This document shows positions 1-11,388 of a DNA stretch of 64,000 nucleotides, piece by piece. This stretch comes from Antedon bifida. Its lineage: Eukaryota > Echinodermata > Crinoidea > Comatulida > Antedonidae. The notes under the pieces were generated by a model. That model searched no databases. It was not told the DNA's origin and worked only from the letters and a program-made list of their open reading frames with translations. The first letter of the stretch is position 1. The number at the start of each line of letters is the position of its first letter. A program made the translations under genes and the position numbers. The stretch covers positions 21,144,501 to 21,208,500 of the forward strand of contig OY727094.1 in NCBI GenBank assembly GCA_963402885.1, in the 5' to 3' direction.

Positions 1-242
1 AGTTTTTTGTATGTGTTTGCATGTATAACATTGAAATACGAATTTCAATTACTGTATTTGACAATAAATTTGATTATGTTCATCGGTTCTCTATAATCTC
101 ATCCAATCAACACACTCAATGGTACATTGCGGTATGTTTGATATTGCATTGAGAGTTGCATATATCATGACGTCACATTTGATAATTAACATTCAACCTT
201 TATTGATGTGAGTATGACTATGTTGTTACAATGTTAAGGGTC

Positions 243-853
243 TTATAATAGTTCACCTAAAATCCCAGCTGGATCTGGATCTGCCTCATTATTTTCAGTA
301 TCTGAATATTATTCTTCAAAATCAAAACCTGCTTCTGCTTCTATACTACTGTCGTCGGCGGAACTATTACTTTCAAGAGTGGATTTAGGTTTCTCCATTT
401 CATTTTGAACCATCTCTTCAAAATCTATATTATTAAATTAAAATTGACAACTTAAGCTTGACTTATATTAGTGTCGTATCAATCAAACTAAAATCACGTG
501 TTTTTAATAAGAAAATAAACAATAATTATTTTATTATTAGGCCTAAGTAATAATAGATTCATGAGTATCTTACTGTCATCATCATCACTCGGTTGCGTTT
601 CAATCACTTCGCTGACTATCAAAGCCTCATGATCTGCTTTATGTCTTTTCGACGAGGAAGCACAAGAACTAAAAAATGCATCCATAGTTCGTTGTTTTTT
701 TTCTGACTCTTCGACAATTATTGCCACTGGTGCAATGCGACCGGATTCATAAACATCCTTATGCTTCGATTTCGTATGCCTAGAAGCATAATCGTTCTGG
801 AAAATATCATTGCACAAAGTGCAGCGCACATTAAACCTATTCGCTTTCGCCAT
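243..853 (-). pseudogene. N-terminal part of a zinc-finger protein with a PIP box, probably hAT/ZMYM1-like transposon-derived; two exons
   Basis: Exon 1 (853 down to 574) encodes MAKANRFNVRCTLCNDIFQN followed by a HTKSKH tail: a single C2H2/BED-like finger (C-x2-C, H-x4-H). After it comes a basic-acidic stretch with the PCNA-interaction motif QRTMDAFF (671-694). It ends in an aspartate run at a GTAAG donor. Exon 2 starts after a TATAG acceptor at 424, in matching phase (FEEMVQNEMEKPKSTLESNS), and reaches an in-frame stop at 309-311. The same frame then stays open to 243-245 with another acidic stretch (YSDTENNEADPDPAGILGEL). Finger plus acidic tail resembles the N-terminus of hAT/ZMYM1-type transposase genes. 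The rest would lie left of base 1 or is lost, so the family call is an inference. A related catalytic fragment sits at 52.8-55 kb, but I cannot show they are one family. Confidence 0.55.
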
Positions 854-1128
854 TTTACATCAACGGGACAGAGCGTCTAGTAACTAGTTCTGAAGCTATT
901 ACAGTGCGTCGTCTGATAAACTGTGGGGTGAGTGACCGCATGTGCGCGTTTCTTCTCAGCTGCTGATTGATCCTCCTATACGTCGGCTAAAGTTAATACT
1001 TACCATTGTGGTCCCTGGATGGAACATCACGCGTAAACCGCAATGGGCTGGACCCAATGTTAAACGATTCGTTCAAAGGGACACCGCCAGAGAAGCGCGT
1101 ACCTATTGTTTACTTAAATCGCTGGCAA

Positions 1129-1322
1129 TAATGCATGCATATAAAGTGTAATAATAGCCCTCCGACGTACTCACAGTCAAAATAAACGTCGCGGTTTTTT
1201 AGGCGCTGAAGCTAAAAATGATTTTTACTGTACATTATATTCCCCGACGAAAGGTACTCGCGTTCCCCGACGGGGGGGCTAGGCTCCCCGACGAGGGGGC
1301 TAGAGCCCCCGTAGCCCCCCCG
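1129..1322 (-). repeat. LINE-like 3' end (copy 1 of a two-copy 190 bp repeat)
   Basis: This stretch matches 41810-41990 over nearly its whole length, with small differences. Both contain GCATATAAAGTG, AGCCCTC, TACTCACAGTCAA, a TACTGTA/ATTATATTCCC block and a GC-rich hairpin (GGGGGCT-AG-AGCCCCC). In the second copy the minus strand upstream of the repeat reads as a non-LTR retrotransposon C-terminus, so I read the repeat as that LINE's 3' UTR. Matching stops at about 1322, where the gypsy body begins. An alternative reading, as the R-U5 part of an LTR on the plus strand (TATA box, AATAAA), is possible. Confidence 0.5.
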
Positions 1323-1323
1323 C

Positions 1324-1330
1324 TGGCGCC
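1324..1330 (+). promoter_or_regulatory. possible primer binding site of the gypsy element
   Basis: TGGCGCC begins one base after the repeat at 1129-1322 ends and 74 bases before the gag start. Retroviral-type primer sites complementary to a tRNA 3' end begin with TGG. Only seven bases look right, so this is weak. Confidence 0.25.
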
Positions 1331-1403
1331 ACCACTGCAGCGACGGGATTATTTTTGATCATCGACATATATAGAAAGACGTCGAGTATACAGAAAACAA
1401 GGC

Positions 1404-4400
1404 ATGGCGAAATTAGCAGCGCCAGCCAATTTTAACTTTTCCCAACCGGCGGCATGGCCCGAGTGGCGCCTCCGCTTTGAACGATATCGAACCGCTACAA
1501 AGCTACACAAGGAAGACGGCGATATACAAGTTAGTACCTTAATATATGCGATGGGGATGGAGGCTGAAACCATTTTCAAATCTTTTACCTTCACCGAAGA
1601 TGAACAAAATTACATTAAAGTAAGAGATAAATTTAACGAACATTTTATCCCCAAAATAAACGTTATTCACGAACGGGCACAATTCTTCCAACGACAGCAA
1701 CATGTGGGAGAAACCGTTGAGGAGTACGTGCGTGAACTATATGATTTGGCTGAAAAATGTGATTTTCAAAGCCCAGTGGTCAAAAGCGAAAACATCAGAG
1801 ATAGAATTGTTGTTGGTATAAAAGACAAAAAGGTTTCAAAGGAACTTCAACTCATGACAAAGCTTACGCTTGAGGGCGCTATACAATTAGCAAGAAATGC
1901 TGAACTTGTTGATAAACAAATGGCAAACCAACTGGATTTTAGCTCATCCAGCAAAGTCGAAGCAGCTATTGCAAGCGTAGGATGTGGTAGACAAACCAGC
2001 AGATACAGACCTAGGGTAAGCGAACCTAGAATAAGTAATGACAACACAAACTATAAATATAACCGCACTGGTGGAAGAAACACCCAACAATGTGGCCGGT
2101 GCGGATATGTACATCAAAGTACAACCTGTCCAGCGAAAAGTGCAGAATGCCGTCGCTGCAACAAAAAGGGACACTTTGCAAAATGTTGCCGCACTAAAGG
2201 AGTGGGGGAACTATCATTGACAAACGAACCAGTTGAGGAAGAGGAGGAGTACTTATTAGATACTGTTACATGTAATGATAACGATGAGGAGCCTTGGCTA
2301 GTAAATTTGAAAATTGGAAACACTACGATCAAATTCAAAATTGATTCAGGAGCTGATGCTACAATAATATCCGAACATGCATATAATCAGCTAAAGCCAA
2401 AACCAAAGTTAACTCCAACACACATTATTCTCAAGAGCCTAACAACAAAATTAGTGTCATTAGGCAAGTTTACAGTCAAAACAATGTATAACAATGAAAG
2501 TTACACATTTGATATCCATGTGACTAGAGGAACTATGAGTAATCTATTGAGTCGCAGCACGTCGTCAAAGATGGGGCTTATTACTGCTAACATACAGGAG
2601 ATCAATAGTACCACTATTGGACTGTGGAAAACTGAACCGGTAAAAATTTGTCTAAAAGAAGGAGCTATCCCGTACCACATTAACACACCGCGGAGAGTAC
2701 CATTGCCTCTACTGCCTAAGGTGGAAAAAGAATTACAGAAAATGGAAGAAGCCGGTGTGATTGAAAAGGTTACCGAGCCTACAGAATGGTGTGCTCCGAT
2801 GGCGGTAACTCTTAAAAAGTCTGGGAATGCTCGTCTATGCGTTGATTTACGCCAATTGAATAAATCAGTCCAAAGAGAGAGATATATTCTTCCAACGATA
2901 GATGATATAACACACAAGTTGGCGGGCGCCACTGTATTCTCAGCGTTAGATGCAACTAGTGGCTATTATCAGGTTCCGTTATGCGAAGAGAGTTCACAAC
3001 TCACAACGTTCATAACACCAATGTGATGATACCTTTTTAGAAGACTGCCCTTTGGAATAACAAGTGCCAGCGAAATATTTCAAAGAAAGATGCAGGACAT
3101 GCTACAAAATGTCGAAGGCATTGTTGTAGTGCAAGATGACATATTAATATCTGGACGCACAATGGCGGAACAAGACAAAAGGCTACAGCAAGTTTACAAA
3201 TTAGTTAATGAGGCTGGGCTTAAATTAAATAAAACCAAGTGCCAAATCCGAAAACAAGAACTTATATACATGGGTGAGAAATTCACCGCAGCAGGCACAA
3301 GCGTAGACCCAAACAAGACAAAAGCTATCTGCAATCTTCAGTCACCAACAAATGTCAGCGAACTGAGACGTATACTTGGTATGGTTAATTACGTGGGTCG
3401 CTACATTCCTAATCTATCTGACGTAGCCAGACCTATGACAGAATTGTTAAAAGACTCAAACGCATGGACATGGGGTCAAGTACAGGAAGACACATTTGCA
3501 CAAATCAAGAAACTGATTACAGAAGCACCGACACTAACGTATTATGACTCAACTAAACCAATCACCGTGTCAGCAGATGCTAGCAGCTTCGGACTGGGAC
3601 TAGAAAAATATGAGCTACTTACCGACCACAAACCACTAGTCCCACTCATCAACAGTACTGATCTTGATAAAATTCCTATAAGATGTCAACGACTAATCAT
3701 GAGGCTAATGAGATACAACCCCAAAGCAAAACACGTACCTGGGAAGGATATGGTTATTGCAGACATGTTGTCCAGAAGCCCTATAAACACAAATGAATCA
3801 AACACAGAACAAGCTGTAGGACTCTATCTAGAGTCAATAACAAACACCTGGTCAGTCTCTCCATCCAGACTTAAGCGGATAAAGGAAGCAACTAAACGTG
3901 AATGCCAAACGCTCATGAAAGTCATACTGGAAGGATGGCCAAAGCATTTCAGCGACACTCCTGATAGCATAAAACCATTGTATAGTTTAGGAAGTCACTT
4001 CTCTACTGATGATGGAATTATAACCTTTGATGATAAGATATACATCCCCACTGTTATGAGAAGCGAAATCTTACAGAGAATTCATGACGGACACCAAGGT
4101 GTTACAAAATGTAGAGAGCGGGCAAAATCATGTGTTTGGTGGAATGGCCTCAGCAAGGACATAGCTAACTTTGTTGAAAAATGTAGTCACTGTCAACTCT
4201 ACAAGAGAACACAGAAGAAAGAGCCATTAATAACAACACCACTACCGGACCGACCCTGGCAACGAATAGCTACCGACCTATGTGAGTTTCAAAACAACCA
4301 CTACCTCATAATATCCGATTACTTTTCAAGATATATTGAAATCACAAACCTTAAAAAAGACACAACAAGCATGAGAGTAGTAGAAGCGATTAAAACTGTT

Positions 4401-5129
4401 TGCGCTAGATGGGGAATCCCTGAAACGGTCATCTCCGACAACGGACCCCAGTTCACTTCACGTCAATTTAAACTATTTGCAGAAGAATTTGGGTTTCACC
4501 ATGTAACAACCAGCCCACACTTCGCACAAGCAAATGGTACAGCAGAGCGTGCAGTCCAAACAGCGAAATCTATGCTAAGACAAACAGACCCAACGTTGGC
4601 ACTTATGATATATCGATCAACTCCCATTGAAGCAACAGGCTATAGCCCTGCACAATTGATAATGGGACGCCAACCAAAGACGACGCTACCAATACATGTA
4701 AAGAAGCTTCAACCAGAATGGCCTAGCATAAACAAATTAAAGGAAAAAGATAGAGAAACAAAGAAACGTTACGAGCACTACTATAATAAACGATACGGTA
4801 CCAAATCACTACCAGAATTGAAACCAGGTGACGTTGTACGTGTTAAGACATGCCACGATAAAATTTGGTCGAGTCCAGTAAATGTTGTAAGTGAAACAGA
4901 TCAGCCAAGATCCTACATCGTCCAGACCGCAAGCGGACAACTAAGGAGAAATCGTCAAAACTTACAGCAAAACACAGGACACACTGATAGCCACCTAGAA
5001 CAATATCAAAACCGTATTCCAGAAACCAACAACAAAACTTCAACCGACGTAGCATCACCACAACCAAACCAGAGCTACACAACTCGCGCTGGACGACGAG
5101 TGAAGTCAGTCAGCAAACTTGACTTGTGA
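1404..5129 (+). pseudogene. Ty3/gypsy-type LTR retrotransposon gag-pol, broken
   Basis: One reading frame holds gag and pol. Gag starts at 1404. Two zinc knuckles follow (CGRCGYVHQSTTC near 2092 and CRRCNKKGHFAKC near 2146), then an aspartic protease site (IDSGADATI near 2341) and reverse transcriptase (LDATSGYYQV near 2944; VQDDILI near 3130, lacking the usual aromatic residue before the DD). The integrase has an H/C zinc site (IHDGHQG, KCSHCQ) and acidic residues in ATDL, SDNG and AER near 4270-4550. Two adjacent TGA codons at 3024-3029 cut the frame inside the reverse transcriptase, and the same frame resumes at once. Near 3600 the RNase H runs from FGLG straight into LEKYELLTDHK, an in-frame loss of roughly 60 residues that should include an active-site acid. 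The product cannot be functional. No 5' LTR is recognisable. Confidence 0.9.
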
Positions 5130-5360
5130 ACTTTTACACACAAAACATGTTGTGCAACGTTGTGCACCTTTATTGTTTAAGATGGAACTTGTTATTTTGA
5201 ACTTTTGGACAATGCTATCGTTTCGATAAATAAGACCAACAATACAGTATCAATACTTTAATGCATTTATTGCTAATTAGCATAATAATATAGCACAACC
5301 ACGGACTTAATAATATTTAATGATTTATACTATAATTAATAATATTCTGTTCTTTGAACT

Positions 5361-5470
5361 CAAAGTAAGGAAGATGTCATGATAATATATATTACCGATA
5401 CACCGCCCTCTATGTCTAACAATATACACGAATAAAAGTACACGGATGTAACATGGCCGACTAGAAACGA
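5361..5470 (+). repeat. polypurine tract and start of a gypsy 3' LTR
   Basis: An A/G-rich tract (AAAGTAAGGAAGA, ending at 5374) is followed at 5375 by TGTCATGATAATATATATT, a TG-starting sequence of the kind that opens LTRs. A poly(A) signal AATAAA lies at about 5432. The 3' boundary cannot be set because no matching 5' LTR is seen. About 230 bases of AT-rich untranslated sequence separate the pol stop from it. Confidence 0.5.
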
Positions 5471-6540
5471 ACCACGTTGTTGTGTTTGCTCATTGTAAAT
5501 TGCCTCCTACCACCCCACCCATATGACACCTATTAAGCACTAAGTCATTCGATGTTGATTCTCGCTATAGCAATTATTATCGGAAGACGAGATAAAAAAA
5601 AAGGTGCATACAGATGAAAACTATCTACACACAACTTGTGAACAGTTTAGGGCACTGTTGTAAATGCGATTTTGCTTAGAAAGATTGTTTTGCACTTGAT
5701 TTTTGTTCTTTATACCTTTTTATGATTACTTTTTTCAACCATGATTAGCGGCAGTGTGCTGTTCACTTGCCAATTGATTAACACTTTGTATTGCCATTTG
5801 TAACTGGAGCTGTGACGACCTTACACAAGAAGACTAGGCCAGAATTTTTAGTTGAAAAGTGCCTTGGTATTAACATTGAGATGGAAACAGCTTTGTCAAT
5901 CTACAGTAAAATAAATATAGTTTCAAAACTAAGCTTAGTCTACCACCGTAGTAATTACGATTCAAAGCTTATATTAAATTGTCAGTATTCTTTAACCGTT
6001 GATTAATTCAAGATTCAAGATAACTTTATTGTCAAAAAATGTAATAATTTAAAATTTGTCTTCCTCAAGGCAACAAAACAGCATAAAAAACATTTAGAAT
6101 AAATTAAAAAAGTAAAAATATACAGTATGTAATTTATATATAAATTCAGTAAATTACTTCTAGAATTTTTACTTGATGGTATATAAAGTTGGTTCATACT
6201 TTGTTACTGATTTTAACCACCTGATGTAACCCTGTTTACTAATTAAGTTGAGTTAGATAATTAGTTATTGATGATTAAAACGAATTTAGATTCAACGATA
6301 TGCCCCAAATAGGAGTGTTTTCCGATCGTGGTATACACTGTCTAATGGATGTCGATACTGAAAATACCCGCACAATAATACAAGGATGCTTCGCATTCAC
6401 ATATCTCTTTCTACGATAATTGTTTTTAATAGCTAGAAACCGGTTAAACAGCTCGATTACAGCATCATAATGTTGAAGACAAGCCGATTTTCTTTAAAAA
6501 ATACTATTTTGATATAGATACGTTTATACAAAAGGATTGC
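5470..6540. other. AT-rich stretch, no gene; one LINE-type tail
   Basis: No supportable coding region. At 6006-6045 the sequence TTCAAGATTCAAGATAACTT followed by TATTGTC resembles, on the minus strand, the AATAAAG...(CTTGAAT)n tail seen at the 3' end of L2/CR1-type LINEs, so a truncated LINE end is likely there. The rest shows nothing I recognise. Confidence 0.4.
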
Positions 6541-6544
6541 TTAG

Positions 6545-8998
6545 CTGAATGGAACAGTTTTTGGGACAAACCACATTCTTCCTAAATTTAAATATATTTC
6601 AATATCTTATAATGGAGATATTATTGAACGAGTTGACTCTTTTAAATATCTTGGGGTCACATTTGATCCGCAATTAAATTGGAATGATCACATAAGCAAG
6701 GTATCCTCAAATGTTTCAAAACGTATTGGTGTCATCCGGCGTGTAAAATGTTTTCTTCCGTCATATACGCTTAAAATGTTAGCTAACGCTCTTGTTTTTC
6801 CCCTTTTTGGTTATCCGCAACTTTACAAGTCTTGTGATTGTAAATATCTTTTTCATCTTCTTTGTTATTCTTCTTTCTTTCCCGGATTTTTGTGACCAGC
6901 ATATCCCCTATTACTTGTGAACATAAGATTTTATAACTTTGTCAAAAGATTGACCTGTAGCTGTAGATGTGCAAGAAACTTCGTTATATGACGTTAGAGT
7001 CGCGCAGCGTAAGTTACGCGCGATTTTATGAATTTCAATGATTGATCATAGATTATAAACCAAAAGTTATTTTGTATTGACACTTGGTGAAAATTTAAGT
7101 CATATCATGGGCAAACTTTCTATGGATTAAAAATGGCATGTTTCACAAGAAGTTACGCGCGCACGCGCATTTAAAATTTCAAAATGTGCAAAATTAATTT
7201 CTAATCAAATTTCTACGCTGATCATGACATTTTGAGCATGTCAAAAATTCCCACGCGCGCGAAAAAAATTACGCGTAAGGTGCGCACGGAGCATGAAAAT
7301 CATGTGTTTTTCTCTTGAATTATGATTTTACAGTCTTTCCTAGTTATTTTAAAAAAGATTGACATCATTTCAAATTAAAATGACGTCATACGAACACGTT
7401 GATTTAGACCATTTGCGCGCGTTTTAGTTGCAAAAGTGACAACATATTGTCAAAATTATGCCTATTTTTAATCTATTATAGCTTCTCAAGATCATCCATG
7501 ACCCCCAATTTTTTAAATTTAATATGTAAGCAGATATGTTGTAGATATGAATTTATGCAGAATCTTTACCCCTCGGATGTTATGACATCATCGTATGGCC
7601 ACACAAATGTAAAATATAGGATTTTTTACTCTTTCGTTATTGCTCATCACATTAAATAGAGCGCATCTCGTTTATACGTATTCCATTTCCACAGATATTT
7701 TAATACTCTCTAGGTCAATCAACTATCTTTCGCATGAGTTAAAAATATTTTAATTTTTACGACGTCATCATGTATAAAAATGTAAATAACGTGGGATCCC
7801 TATTTTCATCTTTACAGTAAATTTCAATCTGTTATAGCTCGTTAGAATAAAAAGTGATAATCATGATAAAAACGTTTTCTGAAAGCTATTGGATTGTAGA
7901 TACGAATTTATGTGAATATTTTGCCAATCAGATGTTGTGACGTCATCATATGGCCAGTTGAATTCAAAAAGTCATATTTTCATCTCTTGCGTAAAAGTTC
8001 ATTGCGTTTAAACGAGAGCGCATCTCACTTTTACGTGCCCAAAATTCTTCAAATTTATAATAATGTAATTATTTAGATAATTATCTTCTAAAATAGTTAT
8101 CTTTATATGTCAATTTGATGACGTCATCGTGTTAATAATTGGATTTAAAAGATGGGTCTCGTAATTTCGTCTATGCTACACTGTATATAACATAATACAG
8201 TGTATTCTGTAAATACTGTAATATGCTGTATGCTACAAAATAGGTACAATTCAGCACTGTAAAAATATTTAATTCATGTCATAGGATGGCATAATAATTG
8301 TCGGCGTTCATATATTTTAAACGTATGTGCATGTTGCGTTTGCGCGGATAACCCGAACTAGTCAAAGTGACGAGTTCAAATCTAGTTTATTATTGTTGTT
8401 GTGTATGGTCTAATTGTAATGTTCAAAACACTAATTGTTTACAAGTACTCATGAATAGATTAGGTAGAATTTTGCTTTCTGTTGATATTAAGACCTCAAT
8501 TGATTTTATTTTAAATAACCTTGGCTGGAAAAGACTAAATGTACTCTGGAATGAAAAATTATTATTAATGGCTTTCAAGTGTTTAAAAGGGTGTGCTCCT
8601 CCATATTTGACCTCAAAATTGACTTTTAATAACACTACCCATTCTAAAGGCACACGAAGCCAAAGCCATAACAATTTAGTTGTCCCCACCTGGACAATTT
8701 GTCAAGGCAAAAAAACCTTTACTTATTGTTATCTAAAAGCTGGAATGAACTTCCAAATGAATTAAAAATTAACTTTAAAGATTTTTCAATAACTTCATTC
8801 CAAAATACAATTAGTACTCAACATTTTTAACTGAATTTTTTGTTTTCTAAAATTGATTGTTATTTTTAATGTATATTTCAATTACTCTTTGTCTTTATTT
8901 TATTATGTTTGTTATATTTTCAATTACTGTACCACTTTGGAAATCAGTGCACTAGTACTGAAAGTGCTTGCAGAATAAAGAAAGAATAAATAAATAAA
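6545..8998 (+). pseudogene. 3' part of a CR1/jockey-like LINE, split by a Helentron-like insertion
   Basis: 6549-6808 reads VFGTNH, then IERVDSFKYLGVTFDPQLNW and KRIGVIRRVKCFLPSYTLKM up to PLFG. The frame resumes after 8385 with YYCCCVWSNCN, LINRLGRILLSVD-like and CKGTRSQS-like segments, ending near 8765. A 3' UTR then ends in (AATA)n at 8980-9000. The same C-terminal region and 3' UTR are found, less broken, on the minus strand at 50913-51995, so the family assignment is by direct comparison within the window. It lacks the reverse transcriptase core here (5' truncated), has lost one G at the insertion junction and is dead. Confidence 0.85.
6807..8385 (+). mobile_element. Helentron-like non-autonomous element, family A (copy A1)
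   Basis: Inserted in the LINE at a TTTTT run. The 5' end is GGTTATCCGCAAC (6809). The 3' end has the inverted arm GGATAACC (8346-8353), a hairpin ACTAGTCA-AAG-TGACGAGT and a terminal CTAG at 8382-8385, followed by T. The length, about 1579 bases, equals that of the copy at 17281-18856, to which it is similar throughout. It has no coding capacity. An internal module repeats with a 355-base period (anchors TGACATCA at 7583 and TGACGTCA at 7938). The second arm of the 5' hairpin has decayed. Confidence 0.75.
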
Positions 8999-8999
8999 T

Positions 9000-9660
9000 A
9001 ATAAATTTATGGGCCCTTGTGGGATAAACTTAAAACCTTTCAGTATAATAGAAGACATAGCATTGCAATATAGTGTATAACACATTTTGACATAAGCCAT
9101 TTTAAGCCATTTGAAGCAAATTTCTTACTGTGGGTGTGGGTACTGTTAGATATATAAACACATATACAAATAAACTTTATTACTGACAGTTGCTTCTCAA
9201 CATTTGTATTAATTAATAATTACAAAAAATATAAATGTTGTGGTGTTTCGTTACATGTACTTTATTATTTCAATCGACTATGACAGTGACAGTTTCAACA
9301 AAGTATTAAATTGCAAATTGTTTACTGTGTTTAGTGGTATATTATTATAAAACATGGATAAAGAATATATTTAACAATTGTTCCTCTTCGCACACATCCT
9401 CTTCCCCGTCCCCCAACCCTAATGTTACATACAAAACTGGGTTTGTTTAAATTTGGCTAAAAAATTTGGACTCATTTTGTGAGTTTCTCTATTTATTCGT
9501 TCCTGTAAACATGTATTATAGTCCTGCGGAACGTACATTTGAAATCACCAATTTTTTTATGCTGAAATTATATATATATAAATAAATGAAAATGATCGAT
9601 AATATTACTTTATATTAAATTTATCGATTTTATTCCAGTTTAAATAAAATATTTGAGAAC
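9000..9660. other. non-coding stretch with an empty-site paralogue of a transposon target
   Basis: No gene seen. About 9198-9285 (from TTTGTATTAATTAATAATTA, through GTTGTGGTGTTTCGTTACAT) is the same repeat that flanks the 3.8 kb TIR element at 33686-37497, but here uninterrupted. A short (TA)n run lies at 9568-9580. Confidence 0.5.
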
Positions 9661-9677
9661 CATCTGTGGGCACGACC

Positions 9678-9703
9678 TAGATGGTATGCGAGCGTACCAT
9701 CTA
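9678..9703. repeat. 26-base hairpin
   Basis: TAGATGGTA-tGCGAGCg-TACCATCTA: nine-base arms around an eight-base centre. It may be the 5' hairpin of another small mobile element, but I found no matching 3' arm. Confidence 0.5.
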
Positions 9704-9979
9704 AGTATGCTGGTGCTCATATTAAACTACAAAAATATTACATGGCCTATGTAAATACGTGAACGTGATTGGTTGAAACTGCATCACATGACTACCGCTG
9801 CGAGGATCGTAAATCATATATATCCTCGAGTACGATGATATTGACTGAGTAATTTTCGCGTAATTATCGTGTCCCTGTCATTAAACATATAAAATCCAGC
9901 AAATTCTCGAGTACGATGAAATTGACTGTGTAATTTTCGGGTGGCAACACTCGTGTTTGGCAATAAATAAACAAAAGTC

Positions 9980-10052
9980 ATCTACTGGGTCTTGAACTCG
10001 CGATGAAATTCACTCCATCACAAGACAACGCCTCATGCGCTGCGCCACAGAA
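9980..10052 (-). repeat. tRNA-derived SINE-like head
   Basis: On the minus strand a box-B match GTTCAAGAC (9989-9997, consensus GWTCRANNC) lies about 40 bases after an A-box-like TGGCGCAGCGC (10037-10047). That is the spacing of an internal RNA polymerase III promoter. The cloverleaf is poor, so it is a SINE-type relic rather than a tRNA gene. Confidence 0.5.
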
Positions 10053-10135
10053 CTTGCTTGAAGAAATTAATCAACTAAACTATTTAAACTATACATAGCG
10101 CCCTCATTTGTTATTAGTATTCCCTAGTGTGATGA

Positions 10136-10390
10136 AAGACCGTTTGTGATTGGTTAATACTCACAGTAGTAACCGGTACGCGACGCGACGCACTGAACAT
10201 CTGGTGATTCAGCTCGAAGAAGACAAATTATTATTTATTCGGCCTACCTGATAATAATAATATTATTATTAATGTAGGCTTATTGGTAGAAATTCTTCTG
10301 TTATTATTTAAACAACCTAGGCTAGTGAATATTTTATTGCCAAGGAATCATTAATTAGTAATTATTATCTGTATATTATTCTTCGCAAGG
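10136..10390 (+). repeat. dispersed repeat, copy 1 (other copy 13115-13365)
   Basis: Both copies share, in order, a CAAT-type TGATTGG/TGATTGA block, GAAGAAGACAAAT/TAAAGAAGACAAAT, ATTATTCGG, AATGTAGGC, GTGAATATTTTATTGCCAA, GAATCATT and TTATTCTTCGCAA. The second lies directly after the first SGSM exon. Class unknown. Confidence 0.65.
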
Positions 10391-10439
10391 TAAGGTGTCG
10401 ACCTTTAGGTGGCCAAGTCAAAAAAATAGATTTTCACAG

Positions 10440-11130
10440 TGAAAGTACTCTAGAGCTTGATCAACTTTCGTATGTGCTTTGAGGTCCAGAGAATTTTACT
10501 TACAGAAAATTGGTTTAGGGTGGTCAGTCAATCATTTTTGGCTTGGTTACACATTTTGAAAATGTGGCGAAAGGTCAACAGGTCAGGGTGAAAGGTTATA
10601 AGACCAAACACCAATAGGTCCTTAAATTTCGACAACCACTGGTCTCAGCGAGGTATACATTTATATTCAGTCTAATGGGACATTTTAGTAAAAAATGACT
10701 GGAAATGCCATTTCTGACCTTTGACCCAGGGCATGTATGTATCTCTGTAACTACTAGTCGTAGAATTTGGTTTTAAATTGTTCGAAATATACATTTTGTT
10801 ATTTATTACACATTTTGAAGAATGTTACAAAAGGTCAAATGGTCATGGTCAAGTGTTATATGAACAAATATAAATAGGTACTTGTATCTCGGCAAACACT
10901 GGTCGCAGCAAGTCAGTTTTGGTCTCAAAATGTTCAGAAGGCATGTATTCATATTCAGTATAATAGGGAATTTAAGTAAAAAATGATCATAAATGCCATT
11001 TCTGACCTTTGACCCACATACCATGGCATCTTCATATCTCGGTAAGTACTGGTCGTAGAAACTTAAATTTGGTATCAAATTGTTCGAAATATACATATTT
11101 ACATTCATTCTAATAGAAAAAAAGATGAGC
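10440..11130 (+). repeat. tandem modules with TGACCTTTGACC motifs
   Basis: Two to three degenerate modules of about 290-350 bases, each carrying ATCTC-GTAACTACTGGTCGTAG, TTGTTCGAAATATACAT, an AAAAAATGAC block and TGACCTTTGACCC (10715-10727 and 11003-11015). The same family forms foldbacks elsewhere in the window (26.6, 47 and 49.5 kb). No coding potential. Confidence 0.65.
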
Positions 11131-11388
11131 AGAAATACTTTTAATTACTAATATTTCAAACAAAAAACATATCTCTATACAATTTATCCTTAGCACAGTA
11201 ATGTACTTATGCAATAACTGATGCTTTAAATTGTTTCATTTTATAGGAATTAAAACAAATCCCTTACTGTTTGTAATTATACTTTTGCTTATAATAATGC
11301 TAGAAAATATTGTTGACCCCTGAGGACGATCAAACATTTAAATACACCAAAGTATGAAGAAAATCCAATTTTTGGCATTTGGCCACTT

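Noticed and set aside
942..1151. 69-codon plus-strand ORF upstream of the gypsy element
   Set aside because: No motif; it overlaps the LINE-type repeat and has no sign of coding constraint.
5791..6006. 71-codon ORF after the gypsy element
   Set aside because: No recognisable domain; it begins by chance in AT-rich flank.
9980..10052. tRNA gene on the minus strand
   Set aside because: Box A and box B are present, but the acceptor and anticodon stems do not pair well; it is better called a SINE-type relic.
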